This document shows positions 1-12,453 of a DNA stretch of 64,000 bases, one piece after another. This DNA comes from Diphasiastrum complanatum (lineage: Eukaryota > Streptophyta > Lycopodiopsida > Lycopodiales > Lycopodiaceae). The stretch is taken from positions 5,511,246 to 5,575,245 of the forward strand of contig CM055098.1 of the NCBI GenBank assembly GCA_029204225.1, read 5' to 3'. Below the pieces are notes generated by a model. The model made no database searches. It saw only the letters and a program-made list of their open reading frames with translations, and was not told where the DNA came from. The first letter of the stretch is position 1. Every line of letters starts with the position of its first letter. A program made the translations under genes and the position numbers.

Positions 1-430
1 TACAAGAAGAACTGAGCAGACATCACAATAAAATGCTAAGTAGAGGCCTAGGAAAGCAAGCTAAGTAGAGGCTCAAGAGAGCATGCGAATTACAAGTAAT
101 AAACTTTTACCTTGGTACGAATAAATTGTATGTGAAAATATAGACTGCATGGCCAGTCTGAACACGCATTCTTGAATAGTCATATAAGAGTGATCCCCTG
201 ATAGCAATCTCCTTGCATTCAAGCTGCGCTCATGATAGCTAACGGTCCTCCAACAAACTAGCGAATGCATGCTCTATTGACACTTAGAGACTTTCGGTGA
301 CAGAATGCTACACGGATACAATGTTCATGCTTAGAGACCTTCGTTGACAATCTGATGGTTGCGTGAAGAAGCGTAGTGAAGGACTCTCTTCATTGTGAAA
401 AAATTAACACATTTGAGGTGTTCTAATGTA

Positions 431-643
431 GCCCGAACCTGACTTTAACAATACACAAAGCTAAAAATGTTTGAGAGCAGCCTTGGTCCGTTTGTCATTT
501 TTATGGCCATTCTGTTTAGGAATGCAAATAAAGACTAGCCCGAACCTGACTTAAACAATACACAAAGCTAAAAATGTTTGAGAGCAGCCTTGGTCCCATT
601 GTCATTTTTATGGCCATTCTGTTTAGGAATGCAAATATAGACT
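431..643. repeat. Two-unit tandem repeat, about 107 bp
   Basis: Units 431-537 and 538-643 both start GCCCGAACCTGACTT and end near AATGCAAATA. The right inverted-repeat arm also carries two units (about 40060-40270), so this tandem duplication is older than the inverted duplication. A shorter third echo of the unit end lies near 686-706. Confidence 0.85.
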
Positions 644-1188
644 GCATGGCCAATCTGGACACGCAGTCCTGAAGAGTCATATAATGTTTAGGAATGCAAA
701 TATAGACTCTAAATCACATAACGTGATTTTCATGTTCGTATATGGTTTCGAAGCTTTATATTAATTCATACTTTTGAATTGATGGAGCTGCGAGTAGAAT
801 GGTGTACACTGTGTATTGACAATTGACAAGACATTATTATAATTTTACTTGTACAACGCTAAAAAAGGTCTTAGAAAGGCTAAGAATGGAGGCTATTTCT
901 CCATTTGTCCCAACAATCAAACATTTTCTTAATTCTATCTATATTCGTAGTAGATCTGGAGCTGGATTGCTGCTGCCTTTCCTGCTGGATCGCATGAGCA
1001 CCCAACTCCAGTTTTGTTATTTTGGAAATTGGTTTGTGTTGTGCTTTTCGGATCAACAGCAGCAGATAGTTGTGCGGATTAGATCAGCTTTCTATAAACA
1101 TCTGATCAAACAACAAATAGCTGTGTTGATTGATCATTAGGATGGTTTGAAAGCAACTGGGCAGCAATCAACGGTGGGTATGTCTCAG

Positions 1189-1326
1189 CTCTTATCCAGA
1201 TTTTTGCGTAACAAGTTCAGTCTGGAATCCAAGTCCACAATTGGGGTGGAGTTCCAAACACGTACCATTGTGGTTGATCACAAGACCAGTAAGGCTCTGA
1301 TCTGGGACACAACTGGTCAAGAAAGG
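1189..1326 (+). pseudogene. Rab11/RABA-type small GTPase fragment
   Basis: The frame encodes 46 residues that match the switch region of plant RABA (Rab11) GTPases. It starts [10 protein letters not shown], contains the effector stretch KSTIGVEF, and ends with the G3/switch II motif WDTTGQER. About three quarters of residues agree with the Rab11 family sequence as I remember it. The P-loop that should come before and the NKxD and C-terminal prenylation regions that should follow are absent, so this is a captured or leftover gene piece and not a working GTPase. A pyrimidine-rich stretch ending in TGTAG (about 1365-1405) looks like an intron end. The right repeat arm lacks this piece and has an unrelated stretch of about 70-95 bp in its place. 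Confidence 0.65.
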
Positions 1327-1769
1327 GTAGCAGAGCTTTATTTCTCTCTTCATTTGCATCACTATGTATTTTTCTTCTTTCTCTTTGAATTCTGTAGATC
1401 ATCCACTAATCTGAAAGCCAACCACTCTTCTTTAGACTTCGCGGGGTGTGATGTTTCAATGACCTATTTGCTAATGTATTGTCATCTCAAACATTCCAGA
1501 TTAGAAGATTCTAGGTGAGTTCCGAGGCTAACAAACTTCAAACACAAGCAACTCAAATTTGGTAGACTCCTATATACGTAGCGTTTGTCTTCTCTAGTGA
1601 GCAATCCTTTCGCAAGTGAGAGGCATATGACAATTTCTTAGAACAGAAATGATTCGGTTTAACATAACAGGAGTTGAAATACAACAGAACGGCGACATCT
1701 CTATTTGCCTCTCATTAGAGCAAGAATGAATATTCTATTGAACATTCATGTTAGATCCCTCCGTATCTA

Positions 1770-2985
1770 TTGATTATGTACCAAATTAGACAAGCGATTC
1801 TCTTATCCTCCAACACACAATCTATAGGTCTAGAGAAAGAAATCATTGAATACATGTCAAAAAATCAAAGAGCAAATGAGCAAGACATCTTCAAAAATGT
1901 ATTAAAATGTAGTCTTGGACCAAACATACCTGGAACTCCATATTGGCATCGACAAAACTTTAACAATTTACTATCCATGGTGGAATGTTGGGGACTGCCA
2001 CATTTTTTTCTAACCTTGACATCTAATGAAACAACCGATATGCGATGGAATGAAATCCAACACATTGAAAACTTGGTAAAGAAATTTAACAATGAATATT
2101 GTCCAGTAGAATGTTCAATGTTGTTTGTGGCAAGGTTAGACCAATTCATGAAAAACTATTTACTATCATCCAAACCACTTCTTGGAAACGTCCAACATTA
2201 CGTGATTAGGTATGAGTTTCAAAATCGAGGCTTTGTACATACACATATTATTCTTTGGATAAATGAAAATGAAGTAGATCAAATAGCTAATGAGATAGTC
2301 GCATATGTACCAGCTATATTTGATGAAACTTCAAGAAAATTCATAGAACCGATTGAGACTCATAGAAAAGAACTCTATCAGCTTGTGCAACGAAAACAAA
2401 TACATTTTTGTAGAAAGTCATGCACTTAATATTTATCAAAAAACAAAAAAGTAAATTGCAAATATGGATTTCCATATTCTTCTTCAACAATATATGAAAC
2501 ACACATTAATCCAGATAATCAAAGATGGACATACAATCATCCACGATATGAAGATAAGAATGTCGTTCCATATCACCCAAGCATTCTATTTTTGTGAAAA
2601 GCACACATATATTTACAGAGAATCACAAATGGTCATACTATCTTCTAAAATATGCGATGAAATCTGAACCATGGGTCATATGAATCTCGATACAGAAGAT
2701 GCAAAACATATTGGCCTAGGTCATGTCGATATAAATATGTTGAAAGTAATTACAGCATCAATACTCACAAAACCGGTATCTCTATCCGAAGCAGCATTTG
2801 TTGTCTTCAAATACCCATTGTAAAAAGGAGCGAATTAGTTCATTACATAGACTCATCACCTCCTCAGCTACGAAAAAAGATGGTTGGTTACAACAATATT
2901 GTACTATTACACCCCATTGATATTTACGTATCACGAAAAACAACCTTGGAAGACCTCACGTTCTATGAATATTGGAAAACGTTCA
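1770..2985 (+). pseudogene. Helitron Rep (HUH) region, copy A
   Basis: This is the Helitron-like N-terminal/Rep region, which in active elements nicks and rejoins DNA for rolling-circle transposition. The frame from 1770 to 2429 contains the HUH motif as GFVHTHIILW (two His near 2238-2246). Downstream, in shifting frames, come recognisable family pieces such as VNCKYGFP, RYEDKNVVPYHPS and a KYAMKSEP-like end. The copy is interrupted by stops and frameshifts after 2429 and lacks its N-terminal third, so it cannot encode a working Rep. The matching region of copy B is at 13512-14780. Confidence 0.8.
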
Positions 2986-3299
2986 TTGTTAAAAAAAATT
3001 TCCGACATGCAAATCCAAACCTGACAATATTGACCAATTTGGAAATTTGGTATTTATAATTGATCGACTAGTGCGATTTACAAATTTTCATCCAGCTCAT
3101 CAAATAGAAGGTTTTTATTCAATATCCTTTTGAAAAAATTCCACTTTCGAAATGAAAAAAAACTTATAAATGAAACCAACACTCAACGATCATATTTTGT
3201 TGAATGTGTCTTGAAAAATATTATCAATTCTAAAGAAGCATCGAAAATTATATAGCTGAATATACAAATAGACAATTAATTGATCATGAAACCATTCAA

Positions 3300-4637
3300 A
3301 CTTTACAATTGGAGCACAAATTTGAACATTTAAAAACATCTAACTTGACACGAGAACAAACACATGTCTATAACATGTTGACAATACAAACATCCGAAAT
3401 TTTCATCATTTCAGGAACTCCTGGTAGCGGAAAAACAATGTTCATAAAATATCTAGCATATAAATTTTGTTGCATGGATAGAAATGTGTTGCTATCAGCA
3501 ACAACTGGAGCTGCAGCAACAAGACTTAGCAAAATTGCTATGATTGTGCACAATCTATAATCCATTCCTATAAAGAATCTCTATGTTCAAAATTTAAGTC
3601 CTACAGACTACCGCTATAAATTGACAGCCGATGCTGAACTTATCATAATTGATGAGATGTCGATGATGGCATCCCACACTTTGCAATTGGTTGTGCATCA
3701 AATAAATCAAGTGAAGAACAATCCTCAAAATAACCCTTTCAAAAATCTCATTCTATTACTAGTTGGAGACCATGCACAATTACCTGCAATATGTCAACAT
3801 AGACAAGAATCTTTTTGTTGGCCATGTCATATATGTTCTTCTCCATATTGGAAAATGGCAACGCATTTCAATTTCACATATTCAGTGAGACATTATGAAG
3901 ATCCTATATATTTAGAATTTTTGAACATCATACGAAGTAGACAACCAACAATGAATGAAATACATAATGTGTTTTATGATAGAATAATAACCGAGAGACA
4001 AGCTTTTGAAATGATAAAAGACAATATTTCAATCATTTGTACACATCGTGAAGATGTTATAAAATTCAATGAATATGCGCTAGAAAAACTTTATGATCCC
4101 TCTCAAATAATCACAACCACAATAAAAAGTAATGCATCACACGTACTCGAAATGCAAAGTTGGTTGATGGAAGAAAAATTCCATCAAATACCAAAATTAG
4201 CCATTGGTGCAAAGGTGATGCTACTTTCCAACATGAATATTAGTAAAGGAGCTGTAAATGGAGCTATAGGGACAATTATGGATCTAATTTTCAAAGAACA
4301 ATTAGCGAAAATTAAGTCAATAAAAGTGAAAATTAAAAATATGAATAGACACATTCTTGTGACTAGGTCAAATTTTGCAAAAATAAGATACAATACACAT
4401 ATCTACTACAAGTCAACATTTCCTCTCACTCTAGCGTATGCAATGACAGCTCACAAATCCCAAGGGATGACAATAAAAAATACAACAATCTTAAACATAA
4501 AAAAAAACTTCTGCCCTGCATTGACATATGTCATGCTCTCAAGAGTAACAAAAAGGAAAGATATTTTCATCATAAATGAAATTACTCCGTTACATTTTCA
4601 ACCTATTCCACTTCCAGAATACACACAATGTTCTTGA
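3300..4637 (+). pseudogene. Helitron Pif1-like helicase, copy A
   Basis: This encodes the SF1 Pif1-family helicase domain of the Helitron. Visible motifs are Walker A GTPGSGKT (from about 3414), Walker B IIIDEMSMM (about 3645-3670), LLVGDHAQLPAIC (about 3757-3795) and the C-terminal motif AYAMTAHKSQGMT (about 4435-4475). In active elements it unwinds donor DNA during rolling-circle transposition. One in-frame stop near 3558 separates the Walker A part (3309-3560) from the remaining 338 codons (3621-4637); copy B reads through there. The C-terminal half is open to its natural end PEYTQCS. Confidence 0.88.
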
Positions 4638-4692
4638 TGAAAATGATCCAAAAATCATTTTTGCAGAATAAGCTGATCATCAATTCACAAAA

Positions 4693-5602
4693 TGTCAACA
4701 GCAATTGAGGTACTATCTCCTTATTTATAGATTTTATTTGCATGAATTTAAACAAGGTTAATTAAGTCAAAAGATTTTTTTTCTTTAATCAAATCTTTAT
4801 TATAAAACTTGTCTAACTTGACAAATCATAACTTGCCTAATTGGACAAAAAATAGCTATTCAAAAAACTAAAAGAAGAAGCAGCAACTGTAAACACCGCA
4901 ACAACGACAACAACAATGACATATCCATCAACAAAACAAATGTTCCTCATGAATACATGTGGAATAGAACCTGATGAATACATGAACGGTTATAGAAAAA
5001 GATACTTGCTATCATTACTTATTGATGAGAAAAATAATGCACGGAATAAATTTCAAAGTACTAATAATGGTCAACCAATTGAAGGTAACTATCTATAAAA
5101 CAAGAATATTTAGTATTTTGATATCCTTTTTTTGAGTAATCAATACCTATACTTTATTGTTTAAACAATTACTTTATTGCAGGATTTCTCATCCATTTAT
5201 TCAAAAAAATTCAAATCATTATTCCCGAATCAGTACGTACGAATTCTACAGCAATTCGTTCTTTTGAATCAAATGTAAACAAATCCTACTACACAATGAG
5301 AATTTGTATTTTGGATACAACATTCCAATCAATAATTGGAATGAAATGACTCGTGCACAATCTGACGCAATTGCAGCTGATCTAGATAAACACTTTGGTC
5401 ACATTGATCAATGTGGAAACAAATTGACAAATGAACCAATCACATTTTCTTCTGTAATAAAAATGGCCAATCCTACAATAAGGTATAACAAACATTTTTT
5501 TTTATATTTCTATTATGAAATATGGAAATAATTTTCAACTTAACTTTATTGCACGATTTTCAGGTTATCACAGAAGAAGATGTAGCATCAACAAGTGCTA
5601 AG
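4693..5602 (+). pseudogene. Spliced gene of unknown function after helicase, copy A
   Basis: I do not recognise this gene. Several exon-like blocks with good GT-AG signals follow the helicase: a short first exon near 4693 (MSTAIE then GT), a second ending at 5084, a third 5183-5482 and a fourth 5564-5602. Exon 2 encodes MTYPSTKQMFLMNTCG followed by a charged stretch; exon 3 encodes RAQSDAIAADLDKHFGHI among others; exon 4 encodes VITEEDVASTSA. Exon 3 has one frameshift relative to the best reading. The same exons and introns occur in copy B, so the gene was part of the element before duplication. It might be a Helitron accessory protein or a captured host gene; no RPA, OTU or endonuclease motif is visible. 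Confidence 0.5.
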
Positions 5603-5689
5603 GTATATCAAACTGTTTATTGTAAAGGTTCTTCGACCTATCTTCTATGTGTTGTGCCTTGTAGACCGAGAGGAGTGAATTCTTGGTCT

Positions 5690-7360
5690 CATAAACAGGT
5701 TCATGGACCGCATCGGTGAGGTGCCTCAGAGATTTGACTTGGACGATGACAGGTATTACTCCTTCCACTTTCTTCTCGTTTCGGTTTCACTTTGGTTTCG
5801 TGCTTTCAAAGACGATTAACCATTTACAATGTGACTTGTGTAGGAAGGACAAGCTCCTCTGTGTTTGGGAGATGAGGTGGGACTTCTTCCATAGACCCAT
5901 GTGGTAGCTCACATGATGCACCTGTGGGGCTTTGCCAGACGTCCTGGCGACATGGAGCTCCACCGAGAATGGGTGGAGTATAAAAAAGTATATGGTCTGA
6001 CACAGGTATTGCAAATATTGTTGCCAGTCTACTTGTTTATATTAGCATACACATTAGTCTGTGGCCTGACACATGTTTTGTTACTTTTGCCAACAGGCCC
6101 AACTCTGAGGAACATAAAGTGAGATATGGTAAAGTTTGAGCGGGCCTATATCCTTTTGATCGAGAGCAGTGTCAACTGAGAGATGACCAGTTGGCGCCTG
6201 TGACATGGTGGAGCTTTCATGGCTTCAATACAATACTCTTGACCTTCAACAATTGGCAGAGAGAGTCCTCTCACAAGACTGTTCACAGCTTCCGCTTGTG
6301 AGCGGAACTGCAACATATAGGCCAGCCATCACACGAAGAGGAGAAACAGACTCTCCATTGAGCAAGGCGGTTGGTGTTCGCGAACACCAACGGACGCATA
6401 TTGAGACGCACACGCACACATGGTGACCACTTGATCAAGATGAGTTAGTTAGTGACTTACTTGCTATTGCTTGATTACTTGCATTTCAAAGATACTTATC
6501 TGACTAATGGATAAGTTTGTTAACCATGTCTGTTTGTTTTTGTAGGTGAACCCTGACTCCTGCATGGTACAGACGACAGGTACTGCTCCTCGGGTACCAC
6601 CTACGGAGGAGGAGGTCTGAGATCTATCGTGATCTGCATAGGCAGGCAGATGTAGAGGCGCAGTCTGTGCGACGCCACAGGAGGACACCACAGGAGAGCA
6701 TCTCAACGTCAGGAGAGAGGGAGGAGGGAGATGATGAGGTCGATGGGTGGAGAGGCATTTGGGCCTGGTTACGGGAGGAGGGGATATGGAGAGACAGAGG
6801 ATGAGGGTGAGCATGAGAGACATAAAGCACTTATTCCTAGACCCGATACTAAGACACAGGAGAAGCCGCCCGTTCTTGTACCTATGCATAGAGGGCGACC
6901 TATACGTTCCAAGGGTGGGAGTGGGTTAGGGGCCTTGTTTATAGAGTGGACTAGAATATCACAGGCAGTTGAGGGCCAGGTCGACCCTAAGTTTATAGGG
7001 CTCTCCCAGGGTACGAGATCACAGTTGAGAGGGCGACCTAGAGGGAGCAGCAAAGGAGGAGCAGTTGGAGCCATCTCAACGTCAGGAGAGAGGGAGGAGA
7101 GAGATGATGAGTTGTCAGTGGGTAAAGAGGTATTTGGGCCTGGTTACGAGGAGTGGATGGAGGAGGGGATATTGAGACAGAGGATGAGGGTGAGCGTGAG
7201 AGGAGGGGGTGGACATAAGGCACTTATTCGTAGACCTCGATGCTAAGACATAGGAGAAGCCAGCTGTTCTTGTACCTAGGCATAGAGGGCGACCTATACA
7301 TTCCACGGGTGGGAGTGGGTTAGGGGCATTGTTTGTAGAGCGGACTAGAATATCACAGGC
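5690..7360 (+). pseudogene. hAT transposase 3' remnant, copy A
   Basis: This is the C-terminal part of a hAT-family transposase. The dimerisation region is readable across frames: LQQLAERVLSQ (about 6243-6275), TASACERNC (about 6288-6315), then KRRNRLSIEQ. SACERN is the hallmark of plant hAT C-termini. Earlier exon-like pieces include MDRIGEVPQRFDLDDD (about 5704-5750) and GDMELHREWVEYKKVYG (about 5945-5995). It has several frame breaks. It is followed by a Gly/Arg/Glu-rich tail. The piece lies directly after the Helitron gene in both copies, so Helitron and hAT parts moved or were duplicated as one unit. Confidence 0.65.
6699..7360. repeat. 373-bp internal tandem duplication in hAT tail, copy A
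   Basis: The segment 6699-7071, starting CATCTCAACGTCAGGAG, is repeated from 7072 to about 7360, where the second unit breaks off at a CACAGGCA. Copy B (19228-19622) has one unit only, so this duplication arose in copy A after the two copies separated, or was lost in B. It encodes a Gly/Arg/Glu-rich low-complexity tail. Confidence 0.85.
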
Positions 7361-7521
7361 ATGATCTATCTGATATCATTTGTGACATTAGTTAGTAACT
7401 ACCAACTTCCATACATGAGTAGAAAGATTGATCATTGTTACTCGTCACTCAAAACATAAATTTCACACTATACACCATACATATTACAATCTACAATGAA
7501 ACACTAAAAAAAACCCCTGAA

Positions 7522-8632
<1,111 letters not shown>

Positions 8633-9028
8633 AGCATTGCCCTAGCCATCTCCACAATGGATCTGTTTTTCCGTTCTGCAAATCCGTTCTGTTGTGGTGA
8701 ATAGGGTGTAGTGGTTTGTCTCTTGATCCCCTGATCCTTGCATAAATTTATAAACTCTGTTGAAAAATACTCACCGCCACCATCTGATCTGAGGGTCTTA
8801 ATATAACAACCTTTTTGTTTTTCAACTAGAGCCTTGAACTCTCTAAACTTGGCAAAAACATCAGATTTTTTTGCTTATGAAATAAATCCAGATATGTCTA
8901 CTATAGTCATCAATGAATGTAATGAAATAATAACAACCACTAATGGACCTAGTTTGTATTGGTCCACACAGATCACTATGAACAAGATCAAGAATGCCAT
9001 TGGCTCTTCTTGCTCCATCTTTGGGAAA

Positions 9029-9030
<2 letters not shown>

Positions 9031-9092
<62 letters not shown>
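9031..9092. repeat. (CT)n microsatellite inside Copia integrase region
   Basis: About 31 CT units. On the minus strand it reads as an Arg-Glu repeat between the zinc-finger region and LVHSDLCGP. It is a repeat expansion within the fossil, not a protein domain. Confidence 0.95.
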
Positions 9093-9093
<1 letters not shown>

Positions 9094-11445
9094 GCTGTTT
9101 TCCCAAAATGCAACCCTCACAAATTTTTCCTTCAAAAGAGATATCAAGAAATCCAACAACTAGATTACCTCTTTTAAGGATTTGCAAGCTTTGAGCACTG
9201 ATATGGCCAAACCTTTGATGCCAAATATCACTTCGACTATCAACAGTGCTTACCATAGCTTGAGTAAAAGATCTTGCATTCAATTTGTAGAGTTGATTCT
9301 CGTTGACTCTAGCTCCTATAGCAATAACTTTGTAGTGATTCTTGATGTCTTTGACAAGACATTTTTCATTGTCAAACTCAACCTTGAGTTGTTGATCAGC
9401 CATCGTCCCAATAGATAGTAGCTAAGCTAGGTACATATTGCACATTGCTTATATGCTCTATCTTCCCGTTGGCTAACTTCACTGGTACCACTCCAACTCC
9501 TTTAACATATAGCAATTTGCCATCAGCTTGTCCAACTTCATCACCATTGTCAGTTTTTTTGAATTCTGAAAACCACTCTTTCCTTGAAGTCATGTGCTTG
9601 GATGCACCATTATCAATGTACCAGGTATCCTTGGCTTCATCACTTATCATTAATGCTGTAATAAACAGTTTTGAACTCTCACCTGTATCATCTTCATATT
9701 GATCATCATCATATTGATGTTGATCAGTATAATTGTCTTCATAATAATAGTCATCAAATTGATGTTGATCAGCATAATTTCCCGCTTGCCATTTGTCTTT
9801 TTTTTGTTCCATCTCCTTCTGTTTCTTGAAGCATTCACGCTCCCAATGACCAGGTTTGTTGCAGTACCTACAATTTCTAGGTTTATTCTATCTTGAATAG
9901 CTGCGTCCTTGACCTTGGTCTTGATTCCAATTACCTCGATTAGGACTATCATTGACTTGCTCATGAAATTGTTGAAATGATCCTCGGCTTGAGTTTCCTC
10001 CTCTCGATTGATACTTTCCATGACCAAATCTTCCACCTCATCCTCTAACTGCAAGAGCTTGATCATAGCTCCTGTTATGATGATTCAAGTTCTCTTGACA
10101 TTGCTCTTCTTGCAAAAGCAATCCACCTAGTTCTTCATAAGTTGGAAGATTTTCTCTTGTGGCTATACTCATCACAAACATATGATGTGACTCACTCAGA
10201 CTATTCAATGTCAATTTCACGATCTCATGATCTTGTACTCACTCTCCAACTGCTGCTAATTGATCACAGATCTCTTTGATCTTCAGTATGTGATCAGCAA
10301 TAGTTGCACCATCATCCATCCGCAATGTATGCAACTTTGTGTTTAGAAATAGTATTCGAGATGTATTTGTCGTTTCAAACAATGCCTTCAATGTATTCCA
10401 CGCTTCCTTTGGTCCTTCTGAATCTGAAATATAGGGAATAATTGCATCTCTAACTGATAAGTTGATGACATTTTGGGCTTTCCGTCTTCTCCTATCAAAT
10501 GCCCGCTGAGTTTTTCAATCACTGGCCTTGTCTCTTCACCTGTCACGATCTCCCATAGTTTCTTTTCCATCAAAATGTTCTTCAGTTTGAATTTCCAAAC
10601 TGCATAGTTGCCGGCACCTTCCAATTTGCTTGACTCATTAAGGACACTCTCGCTTAGAGTTGCCATTACTGGATAGATGAGTCTGGATCACAAAATTTAT
10701 TCACACCACAAAACTGTAAATTTTTGGTTGTACACCTGATATCGGTACGACGCGCGGGTGCACGACTGCTCTTGGTTTTCTTTACCTCTGGCGTGTCGAT
10801 CCGATATTGGTATGGATATGCTATATCTATATGACGCGCGGATGTACGACTGCTCAAGATTTTTCCTATCTTTGGCGTGTCGATCCAATATTGGTCCAAA
10901 AAATATTAAAAATAGAGGGAATATAAGAACTTTCAGAGGGAATATTCTAGATTTCCCACTTCGGCACGACAACTACACCGCCTCCTCTTTGCAAAGATTT
11001 TGAAATGTGTGATCGTTTAAAAGGTAGAGATCAGTAATGTGAAAAGTATGAAGCCTTCTAACTCTGAATGGTAGTACTAGGCACTGTCTAGTGTGATTTG
11101 CGGTACTCCAAACAAACAAATGAGAGATTTCTTGGCAAACCTCTCACACAAATAGCACTTTCCCCAACAACTAGGAAGTATTGTAAAAATCTCCCCCACT
11201 CAACAGATTTTCAATCTATCTGATGCTGTCCTGGCCTTTCTGATGCCTTCGGGACTGTGCTTTTGTTCCCCACTGATGATTTTGAGCTCCAACCCTACAA
11301 AATACACCAAAGAAGAATTTCTTCCAACCGTTTTTGTCTCTCCAAGCTTTTACCTCTCGTGAAGGACTTTCTCACTTCGTTGCGGAGCCTGTGACAAGCT
11401 GTATCCACTGATCAAGCACGCAAGACTATCGCTGCTCTGATACCA

Positions 11446-11707
11446 TGTTGATAATTAGATATGCAACATCAAGCATTCACCATAAGCAATCACCACAAGA
11501 AGGCAGAAGAAGAACACACACTGTCACTCTATCACCCTACCTCATATAGAATGTAAAATGTACAAATAAACCCTAAACCCTGATAGAGAGAGAAAACCTA
11601 CGAGTAGACTAATAGAGTAGCCTACGACTATTGACAGCTGGTCACAACTGTCAGCATTAATGTGCATCGTAAATAGTAACAATGAAGTTTATCATTGATT
11701 TCTAACA
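11446..11707 (-). repeat. Copia LTR (5' LTR of the minus-strand part)
   Basis: On the minus strand it runs TGTTAGAAATCA to ATTATCAACA, 262 bp, and is followed at once by the primer-binding site. It has the same length as 38507-38768, with about 6% difference by eye. Confidence 0.9.
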
Positions 11708-11708
11708 C

Positions 11709-11852
11709 CTGGGTTGCATGATCAGGATTGGATGGTGCAGTGGGGAACATGAGTTTGTGCTCCAATTGATCAACTCGATCAACTTTGCCATTCTCATAGA
11801 CCTTCACTCCCCAAGTATCTCGTACTGGACTTGGCTTGGAGTAAACGGCCAT
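11709..11852 (-). pseudogene. Carboxylesterase (CXE/GID1-like) gene start, first piece
   Basis: The minus strand begins with an ATG in good context at 11852 and encodes 48 residues including WGVKVYENGKVDRVD and FPTAPSNPDHATQ. This is the layout of the N-terminus of plant alpha/beta-hydrolase carboxylesterases (CXE family, relatives of GID1 and HSR203J): a short leader, a 'G-x-KVY-xDG-xVxR' stretch, then a proline-containing linker. The frame runs straight into the Copia LTR at 11707. The continuation of the family pattern lies at 38771-38830 beyond the other LTR. The catalytic region is absent. Confidence 0.5.
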
Positions 11853-12439
11853 CGCTCGACCTACCCTCCTTCAATGAGTATTGGGAATTTCCGTATCTAC
11901 TAATTATCTTGATGTATTGGCTCAAGCGTGACACAATTCATGCCTAGATTCAAATGCTCTAGCTTAGAATTTTTTTAACAACACCTTCTTTGTAGTTTTA
12001 GATTATTGAAAATGGATTTGAGAAAACTGTTGTTGTTAGAACTACTCTTGTGAAAAATGTGGAAGTAGAGGACGCTCCCAATATGATAAAAGTTTCTCAC
12101 CAAGAGTTCAGCTTCTCGCCAATCAAGCAATAACAGATCAACTAGCATTTGCATTGAGGGTGACTAGAATGAGCGATTATAAGCTAGATATCGTGACACG
12201 GATTGTTATTCCATTTGTCTTGTTAATTATCCACTAAACTAGCATGAGTTGATTTGGTTTTATCAATGTCCTTCGATTGAATAAATTTTACACATATGTT
12301 AAAAATATTTATTTGTTGCTTTTGTAGGATTTTCTACACTTGATATAATATTAGAACAAAAAATAATATTTCAATAATCAAGAGGTGATCCTCATCATTT
12401 CAATGTCATATTCAAAATTCAACTAATAAATATAATAGA
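11853..12439. other. Stretch between CXE fragment and Helitron copy B
   Basis: No clear gene. A plus-strand open stretch near 12000-12130 reads VVVRTTLVKNVEVEDAP and may be another small captured gene piece, but I cannot name it. The rest is A/T-rich. Confidence 0.4.
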
Positions 12440-12453
12440 TAGTTGAACTTAAA

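Larger units (their letters stand above)
1..1753. repeat. Left arm of long inverted repeat
   Basis: This segment is the reverse complement of 39050-40695. Bases 1-18 match 40678-40695 exactly in reverse complement, and the inner end (CATTCATGTTA at 1743-1753) matches 39050-39060. Identity is roughly 95% by eye. The arm reaches the window edge, so its outer end and any target-site duplication cannot be seen. It has no conserved reading frame of its own. It differs from the right arm mainly by a replaced segment at about 1189-1408 that carries a Rab GTPase fragment. It could be a terminal inverted repeat of a large DNA transposon or part of a larger inverted duplication; the second fits the rest of the window better. 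Confidence 0.9.
1754..5640 (+). mobile_element. Helitron copy A, 5'-truncated
   Basis: This is a rolling-circle DNA transposon remnant with a Rep (HUH) region, a Pif1-type helicase and a downstream spliced gene. It aligns with 13503-18140 (copy B). It starts in mid-coding sequence exactly where the left inverted-repeat arm ends, so the N-terminal coding part seen at 12454-13500 in copy B is missing here. Helicase regions of A and B differ at about 15 positions in 1 kb by eye. I could not place a 5' TC end or a 3' CTRR hairpin end. Confidence 0.85.
8633..11707 (-). mobile_element. Ty1/copia element, 5' part (LTR, gag, protease, part of integrase)
   Basis: Fossil Copia element read on the minus strand. 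From 11707 downwards it has a 262-bp LTR, a primer-binding site TGGTATCAGAGC next to the LTR (initiator tRNA-Met type), gag (start MATLSESVLNESSKLEG), a CCHC knuckle region, protease, the GAG-pre-integrase region and the first part of integrase. It is broken in several places. The rest of the element family's gene order is found in opposite orientation at 36370-38768. A (CT)n tract sits inside the integrase region. The LTR differs from the one at 38507-38768 at about 15 of 262 positions, so the insertion is moderately old. Confidence 0.88.

Noticed and set aside
823-1140. Open frame of 105 codons in the left arm, with a matching one in the right arm
   Set aside because: The two versions differ at about seven residues in 79 codons, nearly all nucleotide changes alter the protein, and the frame has no domain. 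It is shared because the arms are copies, not because it is a gene.
1754-5640. Canonical Helitron ends (5' TC, 3' CTRR with hairpin)
   Set aside because: Several CTAG/CTAA strings exist by chance, but none has a convincing hairpin at the proper distance shared by both copies, so no ends are annotated.
6464-6889. Minus-strand open frames opposite the hAT tail
   Set aside because: They are shadows of the Gly/Arg-rich plus-strand tail and have Pro/Ser-rich low-complexity translations.
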